From Ophioceras dolichostomum (Eukaryota; Ascomycota; Sordariomycetes; Magnaporthales; Ophioceraceae): 64,000 nucleotides of DNA. Within the stretch, counting starts at the first letter, position 1. Each line of letters opens with the position of its first letter. The DNA lies in NCBI GenBank assembly GCA_003049485.1, contig PYST01000020.1:62001-126000 (forward strand), written 5' to 3'. This document shows, in pieces, positions 11,309 through 21,700 of the stretch. The position numbers and the translations under genes are program-made. The notes beneath the pieces are model-generated. The model was given only the letters and a program-made list of their open reading frames with translations. It was not told the origin of the DNA and did no database searches.

Positions 11309-12710
11309 GTGCTTCCCGGTCACAAAGCATTAAGCATTCTCTCGAGTCGGGGTTGGGGAGACTAGATAGATCCCTCGATAGATGGGACGGCATTGCTTTT
11401 CCCTCGGCGTTTTGCTGTTTGCGGGGACTTGTCGTCATTTTCACCCCACGCGCATTCTCTCCTCGTCTTTAATCTTCACCGTCATCGTCATCATAGGGAG
11501 GGTTCGGTTATTTCATAGTTTGGCTCATCTGTCTGGATCGGTACCTGCCTCTAGATAGAAAGACGACTATTACTTTTTTTTCCCTCTTAATCTTTGTTGA
11601 TGATGATGTCCTGCCCCCCACCGCCAAAGATAAGAAGTTACCACCCTCCCATGACGGGCCTAATAAAATCATCATAGATCTTTCTCTCACGGTCTTGACT
11701 GATTCCTCAACGGAACTGCCTTTCCCCCGCCTGTTTTGATCATGTCATTATCTGTACCAAATGTGAGGCCGTTGCTTCGTAAGGAGTAGGATGGGTGCCT
11801 CGAACTCATAGGGTAACGATGCATGAATCACAACCCTCAAGCTCAGAAATTCAATCTATTCGGCGGCTCTGAACCAGACGGCGCGGGAGTACTGCATACC
11901 CGCGGGCAGACTTTCTTATAAATTTAAGCTTGACCATAACATGCGGGAAGCCGCTCATCCCATCAGCAACTTTTACTACGAAACACGGGGCAGCAGCACA
12001 AAGACATCGGATGCGTAGGAGGAACAAGACATGACTGCGCCTCCTCTCGTCTGCCTTGTATCACCGCCCGCCGTTTCTCCTTCACGTGTCGGTCGGACCT
12101 CGCTCGTCCCCGTGCTGCCTGCTTCTCAGGTTCCGCAAAGTCGGCGGGGTGTTGATGTTTGTGCTTCAAGAACAGATGTGATGAACTGCTCAGAGACTCA
12201 GAGTTCCACAAAACCCGCCTTGACTGTCCCGTCCTCGGTGAGAGACAGAAAGAGGAAGAAAAAGAAAGAAAAAAGCATTCGATTTTCGGGATGGCCGTCC
12301 TCCCGTCGGTTACCTCCAGCGTGGCATTGACATGTATCGTGCTGGTATTCCGTGAGACAAAAATGGAGGGGACAACAATCGCGTGTCGTGGGATTAACAT
12401 GTCGTGGCATCTGACTGATGTGCTTGCCAAGTCGCCCTGTCTGCCCTTGGCGTTCAATATTTGACGTGTTGTATAACACACCAGATGACAGGATAGGTGC
12501 TATCAGTCATCCTCGAACGTGGGCCGTCATTAACGGACTTCAATGGAAGCGGGTTTGTGTCCGTTTGTTGTTTGTCGTCGATCCCGTGCCGTCAGTCGGC
12601 GGTCGTTGGTGGGCGGTGGGTGGGCGGTCTTCGGAAGGGGCTGTGATTGGCCGCTTGGCTGCCTGCCTAGCCCAGCCAGTTGGCTCGAGCTTTCTTTCAC
12701 GGCCCTTGCT

Positions 12711-12722
12711 GGCCATCAAGGT
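12711..12722 (+). promoter_or_regulatory. Candidate zinc-response element, copy 2
   Basis: GGCCATCAAGGT, a 12-base exact match to the site at 12827-12838, 116 bases upstream of it. Confidence 0.35.
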
Positions 12723-12826
12723 GCGCAAGGCAAAGGGACTTGGCGGAAAAAACCAGAGCGGTCAACGGATTCGACAGCTCTGGTTGGCCCATTCGAGACG
12801 AACCCCCCACTTCCACCTCCCTTGAG

Positions 12827-12847
12827 GGCCATCAAGGTTCTCAATAC
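12827..12847 (+). promoter_or_regulatory. Candidate zinc-response element, copy 3
   Basis: GG followed by CCATCAAGGTTCTCAATAC (12829-12847). It matches 18 of 19 bases of the inverted copy at 9949-9967. It lies about 1.26 kb before the ZIP transporter ATG. Confidence 0.4.
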
Positions 12848-13922
12848 CCGGATTACATGCATGCAGGCGAAGAAAGTGGCAGCCGGGCCATCCAGGTGTG
12901 CGGCGGGCATTGGGTCTTGGCATAAGAAAAGGCCCGCGCCTCCCGCAACACTCTTTTCCTTCCAACTTCCTCTGTGTTTTCCAACGAGGGGGATTTTAAT
13001 CGTTGGTGTTGCGGTCTTTTTTCTTCCCTCCCTTCCAATTCTATCCGAGGATGCAGTGCAACAGAAAGACGGGAGCTGGACGTGAAGTGTTGATGACATA
13101 CTTTGTACCCGAAATGTACCCGAAAGAGAGGCGCGGGACGGGAGCAACAACAATTAACATAATTTTGGTGATTCCGAACACAGAAAAGCGTGCTATGTTT
13201 TGTGCGTCTTCGTCATCCTCGGTCCCCGCCTCACAAGTCTCCATTGGAATTCGCGCGGCTGTGATTGGAGCGCACAACCCAAGCTGGCTGCAGGCTGAGA
13301 CCTCTTAGCCTTAACCGGCAGGGGCGGGCAGAGTGATAGGGGGTGGGTGGTAGGTTCGCGGACCGCCTTTCGCTTTCTCTCCCATCTGGTTCTCCTTCCT
13401 CTCTCTTCTATTATCAGCTTCCATCTTTCGTCCCTGATCTGTCTGCCTTCTTTTTCTCCTGGCAGCCTCACAGATCTACCTACCTCCCGATCTCTTGTCT
13501 GAGATTCATACCCGCGAGTCTATCATTAACACCTATCGACTTTGGGACGGAAGTACAGCTGTGACAGGAAGCTCTGTCGCTGCCCTTCTGCCAGCTCACT
13601 TTCGCACTTCGTAAAACGGAACGAAATCCTTGGCTCCGGCCGGCTTCTCGGTCGCTCACACCCTCCTCCGGCCGGACCTTCTTCAATCGGGGGATGTTGC
13701 CCACATAATTCTCCTCTCTTTCACTCTCATCTTTTGCCATCAGGGTGTCCGGTCGTGGGAGTGTCTCCTTACCTCACCTCATTTCTTCTTCCAACCGACG
13801 CTGCTACCTACCACTCTCACCCTGGCTGGACAATCATCAGTCGTTCAGGAGTGGTACGTACACGCAACGAGGGAACGACAAGTCAAAGTGGAAAGAAAAC
13901 AAGGCCGAGGTTCTCAAGTTCA

Positions 13923-13931
13923 TTTATAAAA
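13923..13931 (+). promoter_or_regulatory. TATA box of ZIP transporter gene
   Basis: TTTATAAAA about 180 bases upstream of the ATG at 14105. Confidence 0.5.
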
Positions 13932-14104
13932 CGCCTCCTACTACCCGAAGCGCCTGACTATCGAATTCGCGGCGCTTAGGCCACCTCACCCTCCGATTTT
14001 GTCTTTGCGCTTGCATCACATTGCATTGCTAGGACTGCCTCGAACTCTATTCTTTCTTTCCCATTCGCAGCCGTGCTACCGACGGTCAAAATAGGGTTTT
14101 TGCT

Positions 14105-15971
14105 ATGCCGCGGTCCTACGTCGCCGCGGCCGCCGTCGCGGCGGTGCTTCTGAGCTGCTGCGGTAACGCTTCGGCGTCGTCCCTCGTCGCGCGGCAGACC
14201 GAGGCTGCCGCCGGAACCGGAGCTACTACAGCCGCTCCGACCACCTCCGCCGATTCCCACTCAACTGCCGCGACCGGGACTCCCACCGCCGTGTCGGACT
14301 GCCACCTACACGGAACCGAAGTGTAAGAGCGACCGATACACTATTCACTTTCAGCATGCGCTAGCTAGAAAGAAAGGAGCACCTGGCAAAAAAGCATCGT
14401 GGAATCTCTGGCGATTCTGATCAGGTACCGTCGCTGACACCTAGCATCATCATCATAATAGGCACTGCATGTGGGGCTCCACTGAGTTCCATGTCGTGAC
14501 AACAGCGACCGCGACACAAGATGTTCCAGCAGCCTACACTGATTGCCATTCGCACGGGACCGAGACGTTCTGTATGGCCCCTGATAACAGTGACGTCCAG
14601 ATCATCGAGGAGGGCGCGGAGGAAGAAGACCACGGCCACGACTCAACAACGACGGGCGACGCCAGCTCCTCTGAGGGCGTGAGCTGCCACTTCCACGCTG
14701 GGGTTGAGTGAGTATCTGATGCCCCATCCCTCTGTCCCTTCCGTGCTGCTTCTTCCTGGCACACCCGGTGTCAGTGATCACTCTCGAAGCTTCCTCACTT
14801 GTCGCTGACATATCTTCTCCTCTCTCCCTACCTACCTAGACACTGCGTCGACGCCAACGGTAACACGGTCGAAAGGAAATGCGGCATCAAGTCGGTGCGC
14901 GACTACAACGTGCCCCTGCGCGTCGGCCTCCTGTTCGTGATCCTATTGACGAGCTCCATCGGCGTGTTCGCGCCGATCTTCCTGATCCGGTGGCGGCCGC
15001 GGCGCACGTACAAGCCGTTCCTGGTGCTCAAGCAGTTCGGCACGGGCGTCATCATCTCGACCGCCTTCGTGCACCTCTACACGCACGCCTCGCTCATGTT
15101 CAACGACGAGTGCCTCTCCCCTCCGATGGAGTACGAGGCGACCACGTCGGGCATCGTCATGGCGGGCATGTTCCTGTCGTTCCTCGTCGAGTACACCGGC
15201 AAGCGCATCGTCCTGGCCCGCCAGGCGAGCGGCGTCGTCTCGTGGCTGTCGCCCACGACCGTTTCGGTGCTGGTGCTGGAGGCCGGCATCATCTTCCACT
15301 CCGTCCTGATCGGCATCACCCTCGTCGTCGCCGCGGACAGCTTCTTCCCCACCCTCTTCGTAGTCATCCTCTTCCACCAGATGTTCGAGGGCATCGCGCT
15401 CGGTTCGCGCATCGCCGCAATGGGCACGCCGGAACACATGCATTCCTCCTCCCTCTGCGAGAAGTCTGTTTCTCGTTCTTCGGCGGCGGATGCGGATGGA
15501 ACAACAACAACAAACAGCCCCGCGATATTAACCACCACCACCGGCGGCAACGGCGAGGCGCAGCGTGTCGACAACGACAACGACGACAACGAAGCCGCAC
15601 GAACGCCCGCGTCGACGACGGGGTCGACCACCACCGCCGACGACACCCTGAAGGCGCCCCACTTCTCGCTCGTCCGCAAGCTGCTCCTCGCGCTGCCCTT
15701 CGCGCTGGTCACGCCCGTGGGCATGGCGATCGGCATCGGCGTGCTGCAGCGGTTCGACGGCAACGACCGCGCCACGACGCTGGCCATCGGCTCGCTCGAC
15801 GCCGTGTCGGCCGGCATCCTCGTCTGGGTCGGCCTCGTGGAGATGTGGGCGCACGACTGGATGGTGGAGGGCGCCGAGCTGCTGAGCGCCGATGTCGTGA
15901 CTACGCTACTTGCTGGGTTCGGTCTGGTTAGCGGGATGGTCGTCATGAGCGTGTTGGGCAAGTGGGCTTGA
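14105..15971 (+). CDS. ZIP-family zinc/iron transporter with Cys/His-module ectodomain
   Basis: Three exons: 14105-14322, 14462-14707 and 14840-15971; 531 aa. A signal peptide (about 1-23) leads a roughly 150-residue extracellular domain. It carries three modules, C66-H-x-H69-G-x3-H74-C75, C101-H-x-H104-G-x3-F-C110 and C148-H-x-H151-A-x3-H156-C157, joined by Thr/acidic linkers. Then come the ZIP transmembrane segments: GVIISTAFVHLYTHA in TM2, HSVLIGITLVVA in TM4 and HQMFEGIALGSRI in TM5 provide the metal-path His/Glu residues. The TM3-4 and TM5-6 loops are Ser/Thr/Asp/Asn-rich rather than His-rich. ZIP proteins import Zn2+ (sometimes Fe2+) into the cytosol; this one should sit in the plasma membrane. 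Both introns are phase 2 and fall right before the His-Cys ending modules 1 and 3. The neighbouring secreted protein shares the module. Confidence 0.9.
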
Positions 15972-17546
15972 TCCATCCGTCCCCGGTCCGAGAGGGAGAG
16001 AGAGAAAGCTTCTGTGCTCTCTCTCCCCTCCCCACCACTTGCCTTCCTGACATCTCTTCTTTCTTGTTGGCTTTGCTTGTCTCTCTCCATCTCTGACCAG
16101 TGTCGGATACGAACCTGAGCGCTGCTTTCCTAACCCTTGCAATTTTCCATGCCTCGCTTTCTGTCTCTCTGCATTTTCCCTTCGATTTTTCCCCCTAGCG
16201 TCTATCTCATTATTCATCATCATCGGTATCGGAAAGGGAAAAAGGGATTCATATCTTGGCGTTGCATTTCCCATATATCATTTAGGCTTTTAGCTTTGCA
16301 TTTTCAGCTTTTGGCTTAGCGTCTTTTTTTTTTTTTTTTTTCATTCTCTCTCTCTACCTTTCCTTTTTTTCGTCCATACGTTTGCCAGCATTACTTTGTA
16401 AGTAGGTCGGTACCTACGTACGTACCAGGGTTAGATAGTTAATATCATGAAAGATACCCCTTTTATGTTCATATCAAGGAAAGGATATCACGGGACTGGT
16501 TTGCTGTCAGTGATGACTGACATTCGATGCGTGCTAGATGAACCAGTCGTATTATCTCATGAATCTTCTGGATTTGTATAAATACAGAAGAAAGGATTTC
16601 TGCAGAGATCGACTGGGACGAAAGACCCTTGTGCTGGTCTCGAGAAGGGAAGGCCTGGTCGACCATCAGGCCACCTGTTTTTCATCATACCCATCATCGA
16701 CTTTGACTGGAAGCGCATCGCTAAGCGCACGGTAGATGATGGCGTGGCTAGGGGGGCAAAAATCTCCTTCGCAAGTGCAAGGTTTGCGAGGACGCCATCA
16801 ATCGCCGACTGCTGTCATATACCTGAGCATCTTGGCAGCGCCGTCGAGGGGGAGCCGACTCTCCCTAATATCATCAGAAATGAGCAGACGCTGTCGGCTG
16901 CTGGCAGCCAAAAAACCGGGGACACAGCGAAGAAGACGGTGTTTCATGTCCTGTTGAAACAGCCGCCCAGGGGCTCCTTGGGAGAATCAGTGGGCACCCA
17001 GTGCCCACATTCTGGTCGATCGACGCACTGACTGATCCGACGACCAGGTCCCCAGTCTAATGGGATGATATGAAGATGGAAGTATGCCCATCACGGTGTG
17101 GCGCCCGCCGTCTGCTATTGATTGCCCCGTCGAGGCTCGTCAATATTGACGATGGAGGTAAGGAAGGCGACGGAAGGAGGTTTTGACCAAAGGGGAAATT
17201 TGCCGCGAGCCTCGGCGAGAATGGACGCGAGCTAGAACGAATGTTGGACAGTGCACTTGGATACCTCTACACGGCTGGAGTGGAAGTCCACCAAGTCCGG
17301 AAAGCACGGCACGAAGATATAAACTTGGCTAGGTATAACCAAGTTTGGGAAACGGCATCTTCTCTTCTCTTTCTCATGAGCACCTTCTGTTCTATCTTTC
17401 TTGCTTCCTTGTAACCAACTACTGCCCTTCGTTCACAGGCAGGCCTTGTTTTGTTTGCCATTCACCGTACACTACCCACCAACAACACACTACCAACGAC
17501 ACCCACACCGTACAAGTCCACCATAGACACGTCCCCTAAATTCGAA
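15972..17546. other. Intergenic region
   Basis: The 3' flank of the ZIP gene is pyrimidine-rich and includes a long poly-T tract starting at about 16325. The rest shows no gene. The end is the promoter of the pectate lyase gene, with an ACCAACAACACAC-type leader. Confidence 0.6.
17318..17323 (+). promoter_or_regulatory. TATA box of pectate lyase gene
   Basis: TATAAA 229 bases before the ATG at 17547. Confidence 0.45.
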
Positions 17547-18329
17547 ATGCGTTCCTCCGTAGCCATCCCCCTCGCCGCCCTGGTGCTCGGCGTCAGCACC
17601 AGCCCGGCCCCCACCCCGGCCGCCGTCCTGCCCAAAGACACCAACCTCGCGGCCCGAGCCTCTCTACCCAAGTCGTCCGGCACGTCGGTGCTCAAGTCGG
17701 TGCAGACCATCGCAGCAGGCAAGTCATTCGACGGCGGCATGAAGATGTATGACCGTGGAGTGTCCTGCACGGGGCAGGCGGAGGGCGGCTCCTCCGACGC
17801 GGTCTTCATCCTGGAGAAGGGCGCCACGCTGTCGAACGTGATCATCGGCCCCAACCAGATCGAGGGCGTCCACTGCAACGGCGCCTGCACGCTCAACAAC
17901 GTCTGGTGGTCGGCCGTCTGCGAGGACGCCTTCTCCATCAAGAAGCAGGACTCGGGCGCCACGACCTACGTCAAGGGCGGGGGTGCCTTCGGCGCGTCCG
18001 ACAAGGTCGTCCAGCACAACGGCGCGGGGACCGTCTCGATCTCGGACTTCACCGTGTCAGACTTTGGCAAGCTGTACCGCTCGTGCGGGAACTGCGGCTC
18101 CATGTACGAGCGCCACGTCGTCATCAGCGGCGTCACCGCCTCGGACGGCTCGATGCTGGCGGGCATCAACTCCAACTACGGCGACACCGCCATCATCACC
18201 GACACCACGGCCGACGGCGTGAAAACCATCTGCCAGACGTTCATCGGTAACGATAACGGCGATGAGCCTACTAAGGATACGGCCGGCCCGTCTGAGTACT
18301 GCATCTACGACGAGAGTGACTTCCCGTAA
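17547..18329 (+). CDS. Pectate lyase, polysaccharide lyase family 3
   Basis: Single exon, 260 aa, close to the usual length of secreted fungal PL3 enzymes. Signal peptide MRSSVAIPLAALVLGVSTS, then a short pro-region and the catalytic parallel beta-helix (about 55-258). Diagnostic segments are FDGGMKMYDRG, SDAVFILEKGATLSNVIIG, EGVHCNGACTLNNVWW, VCEDAFS, GGGAFGASDKVVQHNG and YRSCGNCG. The mature part has eight cysteines, as expected for four disulfides. PL3 enzymes cleave unesterified polygalacturonate by calcium-dependent beta-elimination, in plant cell-wall breakdown. I chose the ATG at 17547 because it begins the signal peptide; the ORF is open 32 codons upstream but that part is leader-like. 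It implies a plant-associated or plant-debris lifestyle. Confidence 0.92.
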   Translation: MRSSVAIPLAALVLGVSTSPAPTPAAVLPKDTNLAARASLPKSSGTSVLKSVQTIAAGKSFDGGMKMYDRGVSCTGQAEGGSSDAVFILEKGATLSNVIIGPNQIEGVHCNGACTLNNVWWSAVCEDAFSIKKQDSGATTYVKGGGAFGASDKVVQHNGAGTVSISDFTVSDFGKLYRSCGNCGSMYERHVVISGVTASDGSMLAGINSNYGDTAIITDTTADGVKTICQTFIGNDNGDEPTKDTAGPSEYCIYDESDFP

Positions 18330-18743
18330 GATGGGAGGAATACGGGGCTGATCTGACGGGGCTCCTAAGTGTAGTTAGCTAGCCCATGGGAAAGGGAGTG
18401 AGAGAAAGGGAGAGGGAGTTGAGTGGTTAGAGGGGAGGGGATATGGGCAACAAGCCACGAGAAAAATCAGGCGCAAGACAAATTCTCCGTAAATATTTTC
18501 GTTGCTCTACGTCGACTTCGGCTGCGTACTTATTAGCACATAGCGCGCACTTCGTGTACATACTTTTGAATGCAATGTCCAGGTGGCTGTTCACACTCAT
18601 CTTTCCTCGCTCCCTCCTTATGTACTAGTATTCCCCTGAGATTCCCCCCGCTTTTTCCAACCTCAATGCTGCCCCGTGGCTTCCTGTCCCTAGAAGCATG
18701 CATGCTGTCCTTTCCGTTTCCCGTCACACCAGACTTTTATTTA
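18330..18743. other. 3' flanks of convergent genes
   Basis: Space between the converging pectate lyase and NLR genes. Nothing recognisable beyond purine-rich 3' flank sequence. Confidence 0.5.
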
Positions 18744-21700
18744 TCACCCATCCCACTGAAGTGATATCCCTAGCCCACCACGCTGTTGTTGTCCGGCCGA
18801 CCCACGCCTGTCATGGCCAACATCATCGTGCCCTCCTCCTCCTCCCTTTGCACCACCACCACCACCGCCACTGCTAGCCAGCCTGCCCACTCCCCACATC
18901 AGCCTCAGCGACGCCTTCCACTCATCAAGCGGCACGACCTTGTCCTTCCCCACCAGGATCTCGCCAGCCCGCAGCTCCCTATCCAGGGGGGGCACGACCA
19001 TCCACTCGTGGGCTGCGCTGCACAGATACCCTCGGGAGAACTCTCCTTCTCCTCCTCCGCTGCCTCCTCCGATCTGCTCTTCCTTCCTCAGGCCATCTCT
19101 GACAACAACCAAACACGTCCCGCAGAACCGAGCATCAACGCACAGCTTGCACACCGCCAGCTCCTCGTCCGGAGCAAGCATCCTCAGACAGCTGTCGCAC
19201 GCCACGGGCGTCGTCCCGCTCCGCCACTCGTCGACGCCGCCGCCGCCGTGGAAGAACACTCGCGTGAGCGCCAGCGCCCTTCCGCGCCTCCGCGGCGACG
19301 GGCTTCCCGGCGACGGCGTGCGGTGGTGATGCTCTGGCGTGCCGGGCCCGGGCGAAGAAGTCAGCGGCGGTGGGGCCGGCGTGGATGAGGTCAGGTGGCT
19401 GCCGCCGGCCGGGGTGCGCATCGTCGCGGCGGCGGTGGACGACGACACCGCGACGGCCGGCTGGCGCGTCGACTGCCACAGCGCGCAGGCGTTCTCCTCG
19501 TCGCCTGCGGCCAGGAGCGTGCGCTGCAGGTTGCGGATGGCGACGATGTCGTTCTGCGGCTCCTCGTCCTCCAATAGGTCGAGACACTCCTTGATGCGGG
19601 CGGCGGCCATGGTTCGCCAGGCTGGGATCGCATTGTTGTCGCCGTTGTTGTCGCCGCTGCCGCCGCCGCTGTTGCTGCTACTGCTACTTGTGTCGTGGTC
19701 TCCCTGTGACCTCCTCACACGACGACGAAGCAGGATCAGGTACACAGACGCCTCGTTGAACTCCAGCCCCGCCAGCTGCAGCGGCGCGTCAAGCCGGCCC
19801 CGGAACAGCTCCTGCTGCGCCATGAGCCGCTCCAGCTTCTCCAGCCAGTGGTTCTGCTCCAGCTCCCTCAGCCTGCGCCTGCCGTCCCGCAACTCTCCTC
19901 CTCCTACACCCACACCCCCTCCCGCCCCAGAAGGAGCAGCGGCAACAACCCGAATCTCATCATGATCAACAAGCCTCAAAACCTGCAGCGCATAAGCCCT
20001 AGCCAGCTGCCTAAAGCTAGTCATGAACTCAGCCCTAACCGCTAAACTGCCACCACCCCACCCTCCCCGACTGCCGCCGCCGCTCCCGATCCCGCCCCCA
20101 GCCCCAGTCCCAGTCCCAGCAACGTGCACGAAGAAGTCCGCAGCGAGACACACCTCCTCGTGCACGGCGATGGCCTGCTCCAGCTGGCCCGCGCATAGGT
20201 ACACTTTCCCCAGCGAGTTGCGCAGGTACCTCTCCTTCCAGGGATCGTTCAGCTGCGAAGACTGTCCCTGTCCCTGTCCTTGTCCTCCCGCCAGGTCCGC
20301 CGCATCGCCGTACCTGTCCGCCAGCATGTCGCTCTCGCCCGTCCGGGCCGCGGCCTGGGGCAGCCAGCTGCGCACGGCGCGGTCGGGGACCTGGTGCAGG
20401 AGGAATGCGACTAGGCGGCTCATCGTTACCCCTCCCAGGAACTCCATACCGCCAACGCGGCCGCCCTGAGAAAAAGCTTTGTTGGTTGTTGATGACGACG
20501 AAGATGATACCAGAGAATGCGTCTTGGAGTCGAGCTCGTGCACGAGCGACATCAGATCCTCCACCCGGCCGTTCTCGGCCAGGATGCGAACGAAGGCGGC
20601 CTCGGGCTCGAAGGGAGGGTGCTCGCGCGCGAACTCGGAGGACATGGCTTCGCGCGCGTGCGTGAGCGCCTGCTCGACGTGGCCGAGCCTGTTGTGGCAC
20701 TCGGCGATCTGGCAGAGGTTCTTGTAGAGGCGCCACTTGGCGTTGGAGCGGGCGCGCGTTTCGCGGATGGAGTCCGTTGGCGAGACCGGAGCCGTATTAC
20801 TAGGGTCGGCGGTGGTGGGAGAACCAGAACCAGAGCCAGAACCGACGGCGTTGATGGCGTTGACGGCATCAGCATTCTGCGCGCGAAGGTGCAGACGCAA
20901 CGCGTCGGTCCAGTCGCCGCTCATAGCGCGGCAGAGGCCCATTCGGCCGCAGTTCTCGGCGACGTCGCCGTCGGCCGCGAGGGCCCTCTCGAAGAACGCG
21001 TACGCCTCGGCGTGCAGGCCCAGGTTGAGCAGCGTGCTGCCGACGCGCCGGTAGCGGTGGCCCGTCTGCTGCGGCGTCTCCGTCTCGGGCGCGACGACGC
21101 CCGTCTTTAGCGCCCAGGCGGCCGCTTTGGCCACGCGCGTCTCGAGCGTTACGTCCTCCCAGTGGTACTCCGAGTACGACCAGAGCACGGTGCCCTTGCT
21201 GCCGTCTGTAGCACCGCCAGCGCTAGCGCTCTCGGGCTCCGACATGAGGGCGATGCACTGCACGACGCCGAAGCAGAACAGCGTCGGCATGTACAGCTCG
21301 AAGCCGCGCTCCAGCCACGCCCGCGCGAAGATGCGGCCCATCGGCTCGAGCAGCCGCGGGGAGCTGCGCGACGCCTCGGCCGCCCACGCCTTGCCCTCGG
21401 CCGTCAGCCCGCTCACGACGTCCGGGTCGGACAGCCACTGCTTCACGCAGTCGATGTTGCCGTCCGTCCAGATGTCCAGGCTCTCCTCGAACAGGTTTGT
21501 CCACGTGAGCACGACGACCTGATCGGTCAGCATGCGGACGAGCTGGCGTCCGATCTCGGCCTTCTGGTCCGCGGGCAGGGATTTCTGATCGATGACCTCG
21601 AGGTGCTCCTGCCAGTACCACGCCGCGTACCGCTGCAGCGCGATCCCTTCCTCGGCGCCCAATCGGAACCACTCCGCGTCCGTGAAGATGCGCAGGCATG

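Larger units (their letters stand above)
11309..14104. other. Intergenic region / promoter of ZIP transporter
   Basis: About 2.8 kb without a convincing ORF. It holds two GGCCATCAAGGT sites (12711 and 12827) and a TATA-like TTTATAAAA (13923). The 13.3-13.8 kb part is pyrimidine-rich, typical of fungal promoters. Confidence 0.6.

Noticed and set aside
12711..12847. The two GGCCATCAAGGT copies as a transposon terminal repeat
   Set aside because: They are direct, 116 bases apart, with no internal coding or target-site duplication; a regulatory reading is simpler.
14943..16090. Long antisense ORFs across the ZIP transporter (up to 337 codons)
   Set aside because: Shadow frames of a GC-rich gene; the sense protein has unmistakable ZIP motifs.
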